This document shows, in pieces, positions 43,039 through 54,414 of a stretch of DNA of 64,000 nt (within the stretch, counting starts at the first letter, position 1; every line of letters begins with the position of its first letter). A model generated the notes under the pieces. That model was given only the letters and a program-made list of their open reading frames with translations, was not told the origin of the DNA and made no database searches. Source of the DNA: Tetraselmis striata (Eukaryota > Chlorophyta > Chlorodendrophyceae > Chlorodendrales > Chlorodendraceae); assembly GCA_006384855.1 (NCBI GenBank), contig VCJN01001819.1:29309-93308 (forward strand), given 5' to 3'. The translations under genes and the position numbers were made by a program.

Positions 43039-46000
43039 CTTATCGCATGCAGGGAGCGGCTGTCGTCCCTGCAACGCTGCCGTCACGGCCGGGAAATCAG
43101 CCAGAGGGTTTCGCGTATTGAGCAGGCAGTACGGGGCTAGTAGGTGAGGGAGAAGGAAAATTAAGAGCAAGGAAGATAGGGGAGGGTGGTTAAAGCAAGG
43201 GGGGGGGGGGGGGGGGGGGGGGGGAGGGGGAAGGGTCTAACTGTTAATGTGCGTGGCAGCGGAAAGGGCGCTTAGCAGGCAAACGGTAAAATGCACATCT
43301 CTCCGCAGGCGGCACCCGTCAGTGTATAATTCTGATATAGCTTATCACAATTGGGGTGTGCGGGAGGGCGTACAGGAGGCGACGGGCGGAGTCGGCGAGC
43401 GCGTGTGGTGAATTTATATCAGATGGTTTCTGCGAGCGCTCCGCGTGGGGGGGGGGTGTTGGGGGGGGGGGGGGGGGGGGGGGGGTCAGCAAAGGGGCGC
43501 CGACGAGCTGGGATGTTCGCCCGGTGGTGGCGGGGCGCGGCCGGGCGTAGGGCCGTTGTTCAGGCTATCGAGGCGCCAGGTTTTCAAAAGATGCCGTGGT
43601 CGACACGTGGAGGCGCGTTAAACGGGTGTGAAGAAGTCGCAGCAACTGATCCTCGCTATCGTCGCTGATATTTTCCCGTCCGTACGGGCATCACAGCTAG
43701 CAGAGGCTCTCGCCAGCGGGGTGCGGAGCGAGGTCACACGACGCAGGGCAACCGGGTTTGCGAACCTTCAGATTGACTTAGTCTCGGGGGTTGGACTCAG
43801 CAGTACCAAAGGCAGAGAGCAGGTCAGCCAGAGTATCTTGGTGAAAGGTGAAGGTGCCCAGCCGAGCGAGATGCGGAGCCTGATGATGGAGGCTTTTTGC
43901 GCGATGGCGCCATGGTGGTGCGTGCTAGCAGTCGCGCTGGCGCCGTGCGGCGGCGTCAGAAGGACAGCCTGCCACGATTGGATACGAGTATTGATACAAT
44001 CTACTATATCATGGCCAAGCTGGAACTTCCGCACGTACCCATCCCGGGCCGCAGGTAGATATGGATAGCGAATCGGTCCCGCCCCCAGCAGCAACAGCCC
44101 GAACTTCCCATCATATCGCCATGGCAGGCTGCCGTCGTGCGCCATCATCGAAAACATCGCGAGTAGTCGCTAGACTTCATCGTTCAACTTACCTGTACAA
44201 TACTCGTATTCCGCGATATTCAGTATGCTGGTCCTGTGCACTTCAAATAAATATTAATTACATGAGCTAGCAGCAGAAGGCGATATCGGAAAATAAATCA
44301 AATGATTCTGCGATCGTCCAGACGGATCGTCCAGCAGCACGACGATGGGATCAGTACCAGAAGCGCTAGTAAGATACGGTACGCGGGTACGAGATGGATA
44401 CTCTGAAGGGATTAAATTCGAATGAAGGGATTATTAAGGGAATGTGGGATTCTATGCTTTATCGGGTTCGACCAATCCTATCGTCCCGAGATTCTCCAAT
44501 ATTCTTGGTAGTACCTAAGTACGAAACCCGCAGCCTGCGGGCGACGCGCGCGCCATCTGCTATTGTTGCTGCTGATTATTTATTGACGCACCGTACTTGC
44601 TTGTACCCTGAGGTCGAAAGTACCACCATACATGCAGCAGGTACCTGCCAGCAGATCGATGGAGAGAGAGAGAGAGAAACCTTAGAAGCTGTAGGTGGTT
44701 TGAGGGCAGGGTGATTAATTAGAGTAGGGCAGTAGGGCATGGTGGTATGAGTATCTCGATGATATATATTTGGCGCATGCGGGTATTTTTGGTACAGCAC
44801 CATTTTTTGGGTACACGTTGGTAATTTTATGCTCCCTTCATCTTGGCAAAGCATGGCTCAACCACGCAGGGAGATAAACAATTCTAGCGCAAACGCGATA
44901 CTGACTAAGCGCCAACGGCGGGGCAGGGGAGTTTCATTCGTAACACCAACCTAGTTGAATCTTGATAGGCCCTACTGGCCGGGAAAAAACAGCCTTTCTG
45001 TGCCGCACTCTTGCAGTGCGAAGAAAGATACAGCAGGAATCCATCCGCTTAATCTGAAACGTTTTTCTTACAGAGAAAATACCAACGTATGTTGCTGTAC
45101 AACACTCATGCTGCACCATTCTGATGTAATATAAGTTTTTGCACACAGAAATCTGCGAGTATCCCCACCTTAGTGCCAGAGCCATGAGGCTGCGGGGCCA
45201 TGAAGCCTCGTCTTTCAGTGCATGCAAGCCTCCTACGCCTAGGAGGCAGCCGCTTCGTCCGGTTATCGCACTTGTAAAAATGTTTTTCGGCGGTGGCGTT
45301 GTTTGGCACAAGGCTAGAACCACTGCAACACGGTCACTGCACATGGGGACAACATGTTGGCGGTGTAGCTACTGTCCGTTCGCTTTTGCACGCGCGCTCC
45401 CGGTGGTGGGTGGATATATGCATGGCATGTATGACGCACAAGTTTGAGACCAATCAATGCATGCTACTGTTGCAGTGCCTGGGCGTTTCCATGACAGTGT
45501 GCCAATAATGCATCCATTTCTCCAAAATATGCAATCTCCAAAATACCCCACCATTTTCCAAGCTGCAAGATAAGCGCCGTTGGCTGCGCCTCGCTGAGTT
45601 AAAGCAGTACACATAAAGTGCTTTCGATTTCACAGGGGCGTGCTTATATCACCCGCGCCGTGGGCGAAGCCCGGTGTCGCCCCCATCAACAACTTGCAAT
45701 TTCACGACTAGCGCATATGCCCCCGCACATATTGTAGCACAGGTCACCCATGACCAAAGGGGAGTGGCCGAAATGACGACGGGGTCGACGCGACGTGGAG
45801 ACGCATCCAAGAGGTTCCTCGCGCCTGGGAGCTTGCGTGGATTGACGCATTAAATACCATTATCATGCCCCCCACCCACAATGAGTTGCCTGCCTGGCAT
45901 GCTAGAGTAGGGGGTATTGTTTGACAGCCCATACACTTTCGCCATTTATCGGAATGTGTTAATAAACGGCTAGCACGCTCTGCTCACGGTCTTTATAGTC

Positions 46001-47404
46001 CTCTACTCAGATCTAAATTCTGATAAAACGGCGAATTGTTGTGAATTTCCGCGTGATTGCAAGATTACTGTTGTTTGTATGGCACAGCCAGTTTGCGAAG
46101 GTCGCATGCAGCCCGCTGGCTGACGATAGACGCTTGACCATGCGCCGAGCAGCACGGGGTAGGTGGGTAACTCTTGTATCTCAACGAGCATGGGAGAAAA
46201 TCACGGTTCTTTATGTTCAAATGCCGGCGTGCAGTGCGCTCATACCGGCCGCAACCCCGTTTTCCAACACATGTCACACTGACGTTGCCTAATGGCAGCT
46301 GCCGCGCGCGCACCGCACATTAACGCATTGACCCTAGCACACCATGTGCACGCCTTTTCATGAGTTACCCCGCACTGACCGCCCGCATAGGTTTTGCATG
46401 CGCGTATTGAGTTGAGGCGCCCCAAGCGAATTCACACCCATGCAGACTTTTGTGGCCAGCTGTATGTAGCGGCATATAGTGTAGAGGTGACACTCGTGCT
46501 AAGGGTGCCGTGAGGCACCAATGACCCGCAGTAATATTGAAAGTCTCAACTGCTCTGCTATAGGCTAGTGAATATATATGACGGCCTCTGGCACACGTAA
46601 GAAGATCTTAGTGGCATTCTTATTTTTTGTCCTACTGCATCGGCAGTAGGACAAGAATGCTGCATGGCATCTATCCTGCATACCTCTAATGTGCCCGGTA
46701 ATATTTTTGCTGCACATGACATACCATGTTAATGCCATGCAGTGAAAATGAAAATCATCTGAGCTAGAAAGCAACCTCTGCAAGAACTGCGTGTTTCCCA
46801 GGCATGGTCACTTCAATAAGGCCCCGTGAAAGGGGCGGAAAACAGGTCGGCATCACTGCACGGACAGGTATCTCTTCAGCATGTCAACGGTTAACAGTCC
46901 ATTGTCCGAAACATCATGCTCTATATATAGATACATAGATAAATAAATATACATATAAATAAATATAAATATATCATAATATATTATATCTTCATCATAC
47001 AATTGGAATGTAAGGGAGCACCCGGGGGGGGGGGGGGGGGGGGGGGGTGATCAAAACTGCCCCCTGCCTAGTACTCACTTTTCCTGGATTTATTCAGCCA
47101 TACTGCTCAATGAATCATGGAAGGATTATCAGTGAGCGAGGCTGAGGCTTCTGCATCATCCGCAGACAATCATGACCTCCCCCCCCCCCCCCCCCCCCCC
47201 CCCACCCACAACACACACACCATGCCCTTATGCATGCGCCGAGGACTTGACCCAGATTGGTCTTACAAGCCCAATGGCATGGCTGATCATCCCCAATCTC
47301 AAGTGCTGGAAGAAGTAAATGCAGCATGCGGAATAAGAACACATTATCATGCTCTTAAATTTTAGGCTATGATATACACGATAAGCACCCAGCAGGGGCG
47401 CCAC
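43039..47404. other. 4.4-kb region between the FHA gene and the ENH1-like gene, no gene supported
   Basis: The left part (43.04-43.5 kb) is the upstream region of the FHA gene and contains G runs at 43200-43223 and 43460-43484. ORFs at 43628-44068 (plus) and 44157-43768 (minus) have no recognisable domain. A word shared with 16937-16970 lies at 44257-44285. The AT-rich stretch 46.92-47.0 kb is followed by a G run at 47024-47047. C-rich sequence lies at 47178-47202. A TTACA (TGTAA on the minus strand) at 47263 is the likely poly(A) signal of the ENH1-like gene. Confidence 0.45.
46616..46658. other. Perfect hairpin GTCCTACTGC-ATCG-GCAGTAGGAC
   Basis: A 10-bp perfect stem with a 4-base loop occupies 46629-46652. 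It is flanked by ATTCTT and AAGAAT, which could extend the stem after a T-rich bulge. It is intergenic. It may be a small foldback or a transcript hairpin; no function can be read. Confidence 0.6.
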
Positions 47405-48740
47405 CTAGATGGTCGACGCCACATAGGCCAGCACGGCAATACCAACCACTCCACCAATCACAGTGGCGACAGTCCCTAAGTTGGCAGCATCCTTGTCCAG
47501 CATCTGCAGGTTAGCATCGGGAGTGAGTAGCCAGCAAATAGGATCCACATGCGAGACAATTTGAGTTCCCTTAGGAGAGTGTAGGCATGTGGGTTTAGAT
47601 TGCATCAACATGCTCACCTTGCCAGTGTTCACGTCGAACCGAGAGAAGCGGCGTGGAGGCGCATTGCATTGCGGGCATGTGTAGTCCTCGGAGAGCTCGT
47701 TGAAAGGCAGGGTATCCGCGTAGATATATCCGCAGTCAATGCAAATGTGGGTGGCACGCTCCTTCTGCGCAGCAGTGAGACCTCGACCGAAGCGCTTGGG
47801 CGCTGGCTTGTTGGGCATCTTCTTGACATCATAGTCCACATTGTCCCCCTGTGTGTAGATAACACAAACAGGGGAAGGAGCGCGCTGCAGGGTGGTGTTC
47901 ACGAAGGCGAGTTTGTCAGCAGGCCAGAGCTCATCGCCGAAGAAGGAGGAGGTGAAGATCACAGTGTCGCCCGCCTTGATACCGCTCTTGGCACCGTTAC
48001 CATTAACAGCCTGAGGACATGCATTGCAGCGTAATATGAGGACTCGTGCCGGCAGAGCGATCCAGTCAAGGCTGTTCTCACACAACGTTAATTCTTAGCA
48101 GGCTGGGCTTCATGGTTGCGGGACAACGGGGTGCAGGGCGCACAGTCACGGTAAGACCACCCCCCGGGGCTTTGGACTGCTTCAGTTTTAGGCCCAGAGG
48201 CTTGTCGATCTCAACCTGTCGGCATCCATGACACGCCAATTCACCAACGAAGACGAAGCTGGCGCGGCGAGATGAGTGAAGGGAGTCGTCGCGGTTCGCA
48301 GCTGAAGGCGCACCTGGATGGACTTTTGCTTCGCCTGGACCTTGGTGGAGCGGCGCGCCACTGGGCCAGCGGCCTGGGAGCGGCGGGCGGTGGACAGAGA
48401 CTTGCCCTGGAACCTCTATTCACGAGAGACGGCAGCACGTCAAACACAAATGTCATTAAGATGCCGTGAATGCGCGCCGTCCACGGCGGGGGACGGGGCA
48501 GCGCGTCGACGCCTCGGTAGGCCGGGCACCAACCAACCCACGCCGACAGCCGAGTATTCCGCAGAGGAGTGGCTTGGGGGAGGGGGGGGCGAAGGCGCGC
48601 ACCGAGCTGGACAGGCAGGTGGAGGCACCCAGGCCTGCGGGCGGAGCGAGGGGCGCCGCAAGGTGGGCTGAGCCACGCGCGGGAGTGCGCGCGACGCCGC
48701 GGGCGGCCGAGCCTGGGGCGATAAGGCAGGCAGATGCCAT
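47405..48740 (-). CDS. ENH1: ENH1-like plastid protein: PDZ-like part, rubredoxin domain and C-terminal membrane anchor
   Basis: Firm exons are 48010-47618 (131 codons) and 47503-47405 (ends with the stop). A 24-codon exon at 48215-48144 ([19 protein letters not shown]...) is well supported. Before it lies a basic exon ending at about 48313 ([16 protein letters not shown]..., ...QKSIQ). The first exon probably starts at the ATG at 48740 ([15 protein letters not shown]), a transit-peptide-like sequence; its donor I could not fix. The PDZ-like part has [27 protein letters not shown] and [10 protein letters not shown]. The rubredoxin domain has both metal-binding pairs, ICIDCGYIY and YTCPQCNAP. 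The last 32 residues hold one membrane helix ([20 protein letters not shown]). This is the order of plant ENH1 (chloroplast rubredoxin linked to redox and ion stress) and is related to the PSII-assembly rubredoxin RBD1. An iron-binding electron-transfer role at the thylakoid is inferred. Confidence 0.88.
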
Positions 48741-48744
48741 GGTG

Positions 48745-49305
48745 CTCGCCGATACAATGAAGAAGCTGCCTAGTAATGGTTGTCACAGTGCCGAAACAGC
48801 GAGGGCGTTTGGAACTATCAAATACTGTCAGAACGGGGATAATAGTTCGCCGCCATGGTACGCAGCCTGATGCTGCCGGCGTATTATATAAAGATGAGGA
48901 GTCTGGAGCAGCAACACGCCGCCGATGGCACCCGCGCTCACAGGTGAATTTGTTCAGAGGCGGCAGGCCACCGGCGCGCGGTGCGTGACGGATAGGGCCG
49001 GGATAATCGAGATACGGCACCTGTCCTCCTGTAGTCGCTACCGTAGTAGTTGCTCCCGGTAGGTGTCAGCACGCGCGCTTCAGCCTCGGTATGAGTGTAT
49101 GACAGGATGGGATACAGTCAGCACGCGATTATTGAATTCATGTGCTCATTGTTAGGCCACGATATACAACATGGCTGCGCTGGCCGTCTGGCTTCGGCAT
49201 CACTTTACGTGGCGGCATGTACACAATTTTATTCGTCGTGGAAGAGGCTGGCTGGCGGCCTGGCGCTACCGCCGCTACTTTTTGTTTCGTCCCTAGCCTC
49301 GGGCA
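48745..49305. other. Region upstream of the ENH1-like gene
   Basis: No ORF with a recognisable domain is present. It contains an AGTCGCTA word (about 49031) of the dispersed type noted in the findings. Confidence 0.4.
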
Positions 49306-49307
49306 AA

Positions 49308-50951
49308 AATGTTGTATACATACAACATTATTTATTTATTACATAAGGGCTTTCACAAAAGCGCACTACAAACAGAACTAACTTCAACTGTGAAAGGTTG
49401 CCAACAAAAGAGAGACATAAGCCTGAAACCAAGGTCGAACAGGAGGACAGGGAGCCAAGAACCAAGAAGGAGCCAAGGGAACCACGAAGTCACTTAGCTG
49501 CCAGGGACCAAAGGGACCCCCGCCCCGGGGTAGGCTATCAGCCGCGGCGAGGACGCTTGCAGCCAATGACCCGGGTCATAGCAACACATGCCGACGAGCG
49601 ACGCGACGCAGGCGCAGGAGTACCATCACGTGCCGCACGCGCGGACGCGACCCCGCCAAGAACGTTGTCTGCATGTGCCATATTGATGAGCAAGGAGAAA
49701 CGGCGGCGCCACGCAGACAAGAGGTGGCCGATTTTTTGGCCAGTGTGTGTGTGGCTAGCTTTCGCGAGCTCCACCAAGAAAGCCTCGGCGTGCGGGGCCA
49801 GCGAGCCAAACTCGGAAACGGCGAAAGGAACAAAGCGAAGCATGCCGGCGGCGTTTCGGACACCCTCGTCATAAATCTGGATTTTGTGGCGCTCTGCAGC
49901 CCTCAAAGCAGTCGTTGGATCCGAGCTTGACACGCCGAGGATTGGGGCAATGGTGGTATCGATAGCAACCGTGTTTCCGCGGATACCGCCATACCCGAAA
50001 AGCCCAACATCGGCCGGCCGGCCGTCGCTGCCCTTCGGGAGAGAAACAAGCACCGACGGGTCCGTGAGGATCTGGACACCCACGCCCAGCGCGGACTTCA
50101 CGTCGTGGCAAATGTCGGAAAGGCCATGTGCGGCCCACTCGTGTGCGGCGTGATTGGAGACGCCCCCAGAGCAACGTGCCACGTGATCAGCGTATGCGAC
50201 CGCCCAAGTTGAAGGAGTGAACTCCACGCCAGCGTCCTCAAAACGGGCCAGCATACCTTGTACCGAGAAGGAGCAAGAAGCACAAGGGCATGGCTCGCCA
50301 AGGGAGAGGACAGGAGCCGCCGGAAGGCCAAATGGGCTGCAAGCGGCAACACGGAACATGGAATCGTAGTACTCAGGGGAACGCTCACGGACTTCACCAA
50401 GGCGACCCTCGCTTGGAGGATCAGTCACCAGAACCGCTGTCGCAGCGCGTAAGAGGCGGCCTCGGAAGCGGTTGCTGTCAGGGCCACTTGTAGGCATACG
50501 CGCAACGAGCTTTGCGAAACGGACCGTGTGAATGCGGTGGCTCAGGGTTTCCTGTACTTTCCGCATGGAGTGCAAGGGGAAGTCCGAGTAATGCGGGATA
50601 GCTCGGAGGTCGGCTGCCGAGCGCATTGCAGACGCCGGCTCAGCCCCGGCGGCCGAGCAGCCGGCACGGGCAACGTGGGAGCGCTTGGAGGGGAGCAGCT
50701 TTAGGGCAGAGGCCAACGGCCCCGCTAGATCTTCGAGTACCGCGTCTCCACACTCCTCAACGACACGGGTATGGGCGGCGCGAAGCTCGACAGCCCACAT
50801 CGGTGCCGACGCGTTGGCGCCGGCATCGAGCTCCAACGTTGGGGTGGCCATAGCCTGGTGGATCGAGGACGCCCCAACAAGGTAGAGGCTATGAGGGCTG
50901 GATACGTAAAATACATACAAATACATACAACATTTGTTGTATATATACAAC
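49308..50951 (-). mobile_element. Possible unclassified element: endonuclease-like ORF between TTGTAT palindromes
   Basis: A single large minus-strand ORF is flanked on both sides by palindromes built from ATACAAC/GTTGTAT. On the left, AATGTTGTAT-AC-ATACAACATT is perfect at 49308-49329. On the right, ATACAACA-TT-TGTTGTAT (50925-50942) overlaps GTTGTATATATACAAC (50936-50951). Such matching palindromic ends around one ORF suggest a mobile unit of about 1.64 kb, but no target-site duplication was established. The alternative is a host or LINE-derived gene with coincidental palindromes in its leader and 3' region. Confidence 0.4.
49538..50851 (-). CDS. 437-residue protein like the C-terminal half of LINE-like RT polyproteins (Cys-rich segment plus endonuclease-like fold)
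   Basis: The ATG at 50851 (MATPTLELDAG) is preferred; an upstream extension to 51100 reads hydrophobic low-complexity sequence. Residues about 95-190 resemble the post-RT helical part (HSMRKVQETLSHRI, FRVAACSPFGLPAAPV). A CPCASC pair and a His/Cys-bearing stretch (HVARCSGGVSNHAAHEW) stand where related proteins have a C..C...GDH..C segment. The end has RPADVGLFGY, NTVAIDTTIAP, AAERHKIQIYDEG and LRFVPFAVSEFGSLAPHAEA, the order seen in restriction-endonuclease-like domains of this group (Asp...Asp...Lys). It has no reverse transcriptase and is a single open frame. Compare the decayed element at 1-2383, which has the same domains behind an RT. It could be an exapted gene or a non-autonomous mobile unit. 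Confidence 0.6.
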   Translation of the reverse strand: MATPTLELDAGANASAPMWAVELRAAHTRVVEECGDAVLEDLAGPLASALKLLPSKRSHVARAGCSAAGAEPASAMRSAADLRAIPHYSDFPLHSMRKVQETLSHRIHTVRFAKLVARMPTSGPDSNRFRGRLLRAATAVLVTDPPSEGRLGEVRERSPEYYDSMFRVAACSPFGLPAAPVLSLGEPCPCASCSFSVQGMLARFEDAGVEFTPSTWAVAYADHVARCSGGVSNHAAHEWAAHGLSDICHDVKSALGVGVQILTDPSVLVSLPKGSDGRPADVGLFGYGGIRGNTVAIDTTIAPILGVSSSDPTTALRAAERHKIQIYDEGVRNAAGMLRFVPFAVSEFGSLAPHAEAFLVELAKASHTHTGQKIGHLLSAWRRRFSLLINMAHADNVLGGVASARAARDGTPAPASRRSSACVAMTRVIGCKRPRRG

Positions 50952-51117
50952 AAAAAGTATGGGCCCAATGCTATGGGCAAAACTGGCATGATGACCACCA
51001 GGGCGTCAGGGGAGGTCCCCCAAGCGCCAAATAGTATACTTAAGTTGACCCGGGCCCGCTGGAGTCCGCATATCGGCCAGCACAAGGCGGCCCCCACCAC
51101 CCACCCACCTCTCCACC

Positions 51118-52573
51118 ATGAGGAAACCTATCGAGATCAACAGCCGTGTGGCCGCCCGTCGAGGGCCATTTGAACCCGCTGCCCTTGGCAGAGTACGCCA
51201 ACAGAGGGCCTTGAAGTTTGGTAACGTCGTCGAGTCGATCGCCAACAACAAGTTCCGCATCAGGTGGGATGACGGCACAGAGTCATGCGAGACCACCAAC
51301 GTGCTGAAGCTGCAGCCCACCGGCGCTGGCGCCCTGCCCCAGGTGTGTCTCCTCTACCACCATGCACTCGTCTAATACGTTGCCTGGACAGTATGTCGTC
51401 GGCTTGTGATGATTTTGTCAACGTGTGTGGGTGGCGCGGCCGTGCGATTGCGTCTGTCCGAGGCACGGAATTTGATTTTTTTTCAAATATTACAAAGACG
51501 GCTGACTCGCCTACGCCCCGCAGGCCAGAGCACTGTCGACGGTCCCCTTCACGGAGCCGAGACAAGCTATGCCCTGCCCGTCACCTCCCGTTCGCCCCGG
51601 AAGTGTCCATGGTGTCGTGGCGCCTCTCGCGGCGGCGCCGCCGGCTGTCCGTCGTGCCCCAGTGCCAAACCCCAAGTCCCGCCAAAACCCCGTGCCACAG
51701 CTCCTCGTCGCCGATCCTGCTCCGTCACCCGGCGTCTCGATTCTTGTGACAGAGGTGCTTGACCAACCGGATATACCACTCGTTTCAGTCCAGACCGAGT
51801 CTACACCTGACGGTAGCGTCACGGTACGGCTGGTTGTACAGTCGGCGGCCGGGTCGGCTGGCTGCTCCGCTGCATCGGCCGCTACCTCGTCGCGCGCCAC
51901 TCATGGTTACGACGTGTTTAGCCCGCGCGCTGCGATTGGCTACGATGGCGACGACCCGAACGTCGATTGCGACGACCCGAAAGAGTTGTACTACGAGACA
52001 CCACAGGCGTCCGAGGAGGTAGTGAACGAGAGTGGAGGCGCCGACAGTGACGACGAGCAGGAAGGGCTGGGCGGGCAAGATCTCCCACTCGACTGCCCTG
52101 TTCAGAGCCTTTTGGTCGAGCCTATCACTGGCACCTCCTACACAGTGATACTGTCTACCATTTGCGCCGGGCGCCAGACTGTTACATGGACGGTATGTGG
52201 CCCTGACTACGACCCCCCCATCACCACTGAAGACCGTGCTGCTGACCTCATGCGTGCTGCTGGAGGCGAGGCTACTGGATTGCGAGGCGGGCTTCCCTAC
52301 AGAGACGGAGCCCTGGACCTACTCGCCCTCTGGCTGAAGCTCTACCCTGGCGATGTGGTTCAGGACCTGGAAAAACTGAACGACTACGCGCTTCGGACTC
52401 GTACTACCTTCCGCCCGGTCACTAAGTCTGAGTGGGTGAGATTCTGGGGACTGGTGCTAGCAGCGAGGCAGTTCAACCAAAAGGGCAAGGCGCTTTGGGC
52501 CGACTGCCGCAGCATCCGTCATATCCGCGTGCGCGTGAAGAACGGGACAGCCAAGCCCTTCCGGGCCGGCTAG
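51118..52573 (+). CDS. PiggyBac-like transposase, N-terminal part only (two exons)
   Basis: Exon 1 (51118-51342, 75 codons) encodes a small chromo/tudor-like barrel segment: FGNVVESIANNKFRIRWDDG and TESCETTNVLKL. Exon 2 (51524-52573) has a Pro/Val-rich and acidic linker (DSDDEQEGLGG), then the start of a PiggyBac-type domain: ALWLKLYPGDVVQDLEKLND, RTTFRPVTKSEWVRFWGLVL and FNQKGKALW. Together they give 424 residues. The catalytic Asp triad region that should follow is absent; the ORF ends 24 residues after KALW with unrelated sequence. The copy is therefore truncated at its 3' end. GGGTTAA at about 52573-52579 resembles a piggyBac end (TTAACCC reversed), but no partner end was found upstream, so this is weak. 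It is a DNA-transposon remnant rather than a host gene. Confidence 0.65.
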
Positions 52574-54410
52574 GGTTAAAGCTAGGGTTCCATACCCGGT
52601 TGAGACCACAGGCAAGGCACCTGATTGGTTAGGGTTCCATACCCTGGCCATAGCCCTGAGCGAGGCGCAAGGAGACATACATACCGGAGATCAGAGACCC
52701 GCCCAAGCACACCTCTAATCGGGACCTCTAACAGGGACCCCTAAGGTGGACTACCTGCAGAAGACGAAGTGCTGTACTGCTGCTGGTACAAGGCGCAAGA
52801 CTCACTGTAGCCGCAGCCGAGTAGTAGTATAGGACTTGATGAGTACAATTAGACAAGGGCAGTGCGTAATGCGTCTGGCGCGCGGTGCGCGCACGGCGCG
52901 CGTGCTATTAGCACTTAGCGTGACGTGCGGCTGCCTTGCCATGGCCGCGATCGCGTGCTTATAGAGGGCCTCCGCCTTCTGGCGGTCCCTCTTCCCCCTT
53001 GTCTTGCCTGTGTGTGCCTGTGTTTGCCTATGACAGGCATAGGCAAGAGCCTGTGTACGGGACGGAGACGGTGTAAGAGACGGAGATCGGCTTGAGGAAC
53101 GAGGGCCAAAGGTAATCACGGTAGCCTGCGTGCTTGTCGTACGGTCGCACGCGTGCTGCTCGCTGCATCGTGCGCGCGCGCTGCTGGGGGTGCTGGGTTG
53201 TCACCATTCGACCCGGTACCGACGTAAAGTACTGTAGGAACGGTTGATAGCCGCGACCAGCACTGCATAAAGTACTGCACGGCGTGGCAGTGACCTGTGG
53301 TGAGAGGCTTCATTGCCACTGGCATTCACCCCCCTGAGTACGGGCAAGACCAGCAACGCTGGTCTGAACTAAAGCCCTATAGGCGTCTGAGAGGTGCCTG
53401 TAGTGACTTAGGTTCGCGTTCAAGGGGCGCCCATTGAGCTGGTGACAGCGCCCCACGCGGGAATGCGAGCATGCGACGGCAGATTATTGGCCCCATCACG
53501 GCGGCGGCATTACTGGCACACTCTCACGGAAATGCCATGCGTTGCAGTCGGTAGCAAATTGGATTAGGCTCAAGCTCGGTCATCTTACAGCGCATGCATA
53601 CGTCCACCCATCACCGGCAGCGCCGGGCATATGCGACGGATGGTAACTACGGCCGCCAACAAGTTGCCCCCTATTCATCGCCCGTTTTTATGTGGTTTTA
53701 GCCATGTGCCAAACAATGCCGCTGCCCGAGGAACAATTATAAAAGTGCGATAACCGGGAAAAAAATGGCTGCCTCCTTGGCGAAGGAGGCTTGCATACAC
53801 TTGATTACAACGCTCCATGGCCCCGTGGCCCCATGGCTTGGGCACCAAGGCGAGGATACGCGAGGATTTCTGTGTGCAAAGACTTTTGTGGGTTGTTGAT
53901 GTGTGCTCGATATCGAACACATATTCACAGCACATAGCGACTATATATATAGTCTCAGATTCGTCGATTTTTGATTCGTTGTAGCTACTCCTGGTCGAAG
54001 TGCCTGCAAGGGCCATGAGTGATATTTATGACGATCATGACATCAACCCATCCGGTACTAGTCGTAGCAATTAGCGGCAGTCGCTACTTGTACTGGCTGG
54101 CGACTACTGCCCGTAAGAAAAAACACATCTACCAGAACTATCACGTCATGGAAGGAAGCGGGGATTGGAAACGAAAGACGATGGCCGGAAATAAGCTTGA
54201 GCGGTAACTACACTATAGCGACTATGTGTTCCCTACTGTGGTCAGAGATAGCGAACCCTAAGAACAACTCGGTTTGAGGCGCAAATAGTAACATCGTGCT
54301 AGCACGGTGTATTCAATATCAATGTCAATTGATCCTTACCAGTAATCCTTTAGCTGCGCCGTCAAGCAAGCTGCCGTCTTCCGATCACCGTGCGCGGGTT
54401 CGCTGCAAGA
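52574..54410. other. Unassigned region with short direct repeats
   Basis: TTAGGGTTCCATACCC occurs twice, near 52580 and 52628. TAAAGTACTG occurs twice, near 53224 and 53269. TAGCGACT/AGTCGCTA words lie near 53935, 54081 and 54220. No ORF has a recognisable domain. Confidence 0.4.
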
Positions 54411-54414
54411 TTTG

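Noticed and set aside
43628-44157. ORFs at 43628-44068 (plus) and 44157-43768 (minus) as genes
   Set aside because: They oppose each other, neither shows a domain, and neither has supporting signals; kept only as a note on the gap.
48466-48870. Plus-strand Ala/Arg-rich ORF opposite the ENH1-like first exon
   Set aside because: It is antisense to a transit-peptide-like reading that precedes well-supported ENH1 exons.
52574-52660. TTAGGGTT words as telomeric repeats
   Set aside because: Only two copies within a longer TTAGGGTTCCATACCC direct repeat, not a tandem array.
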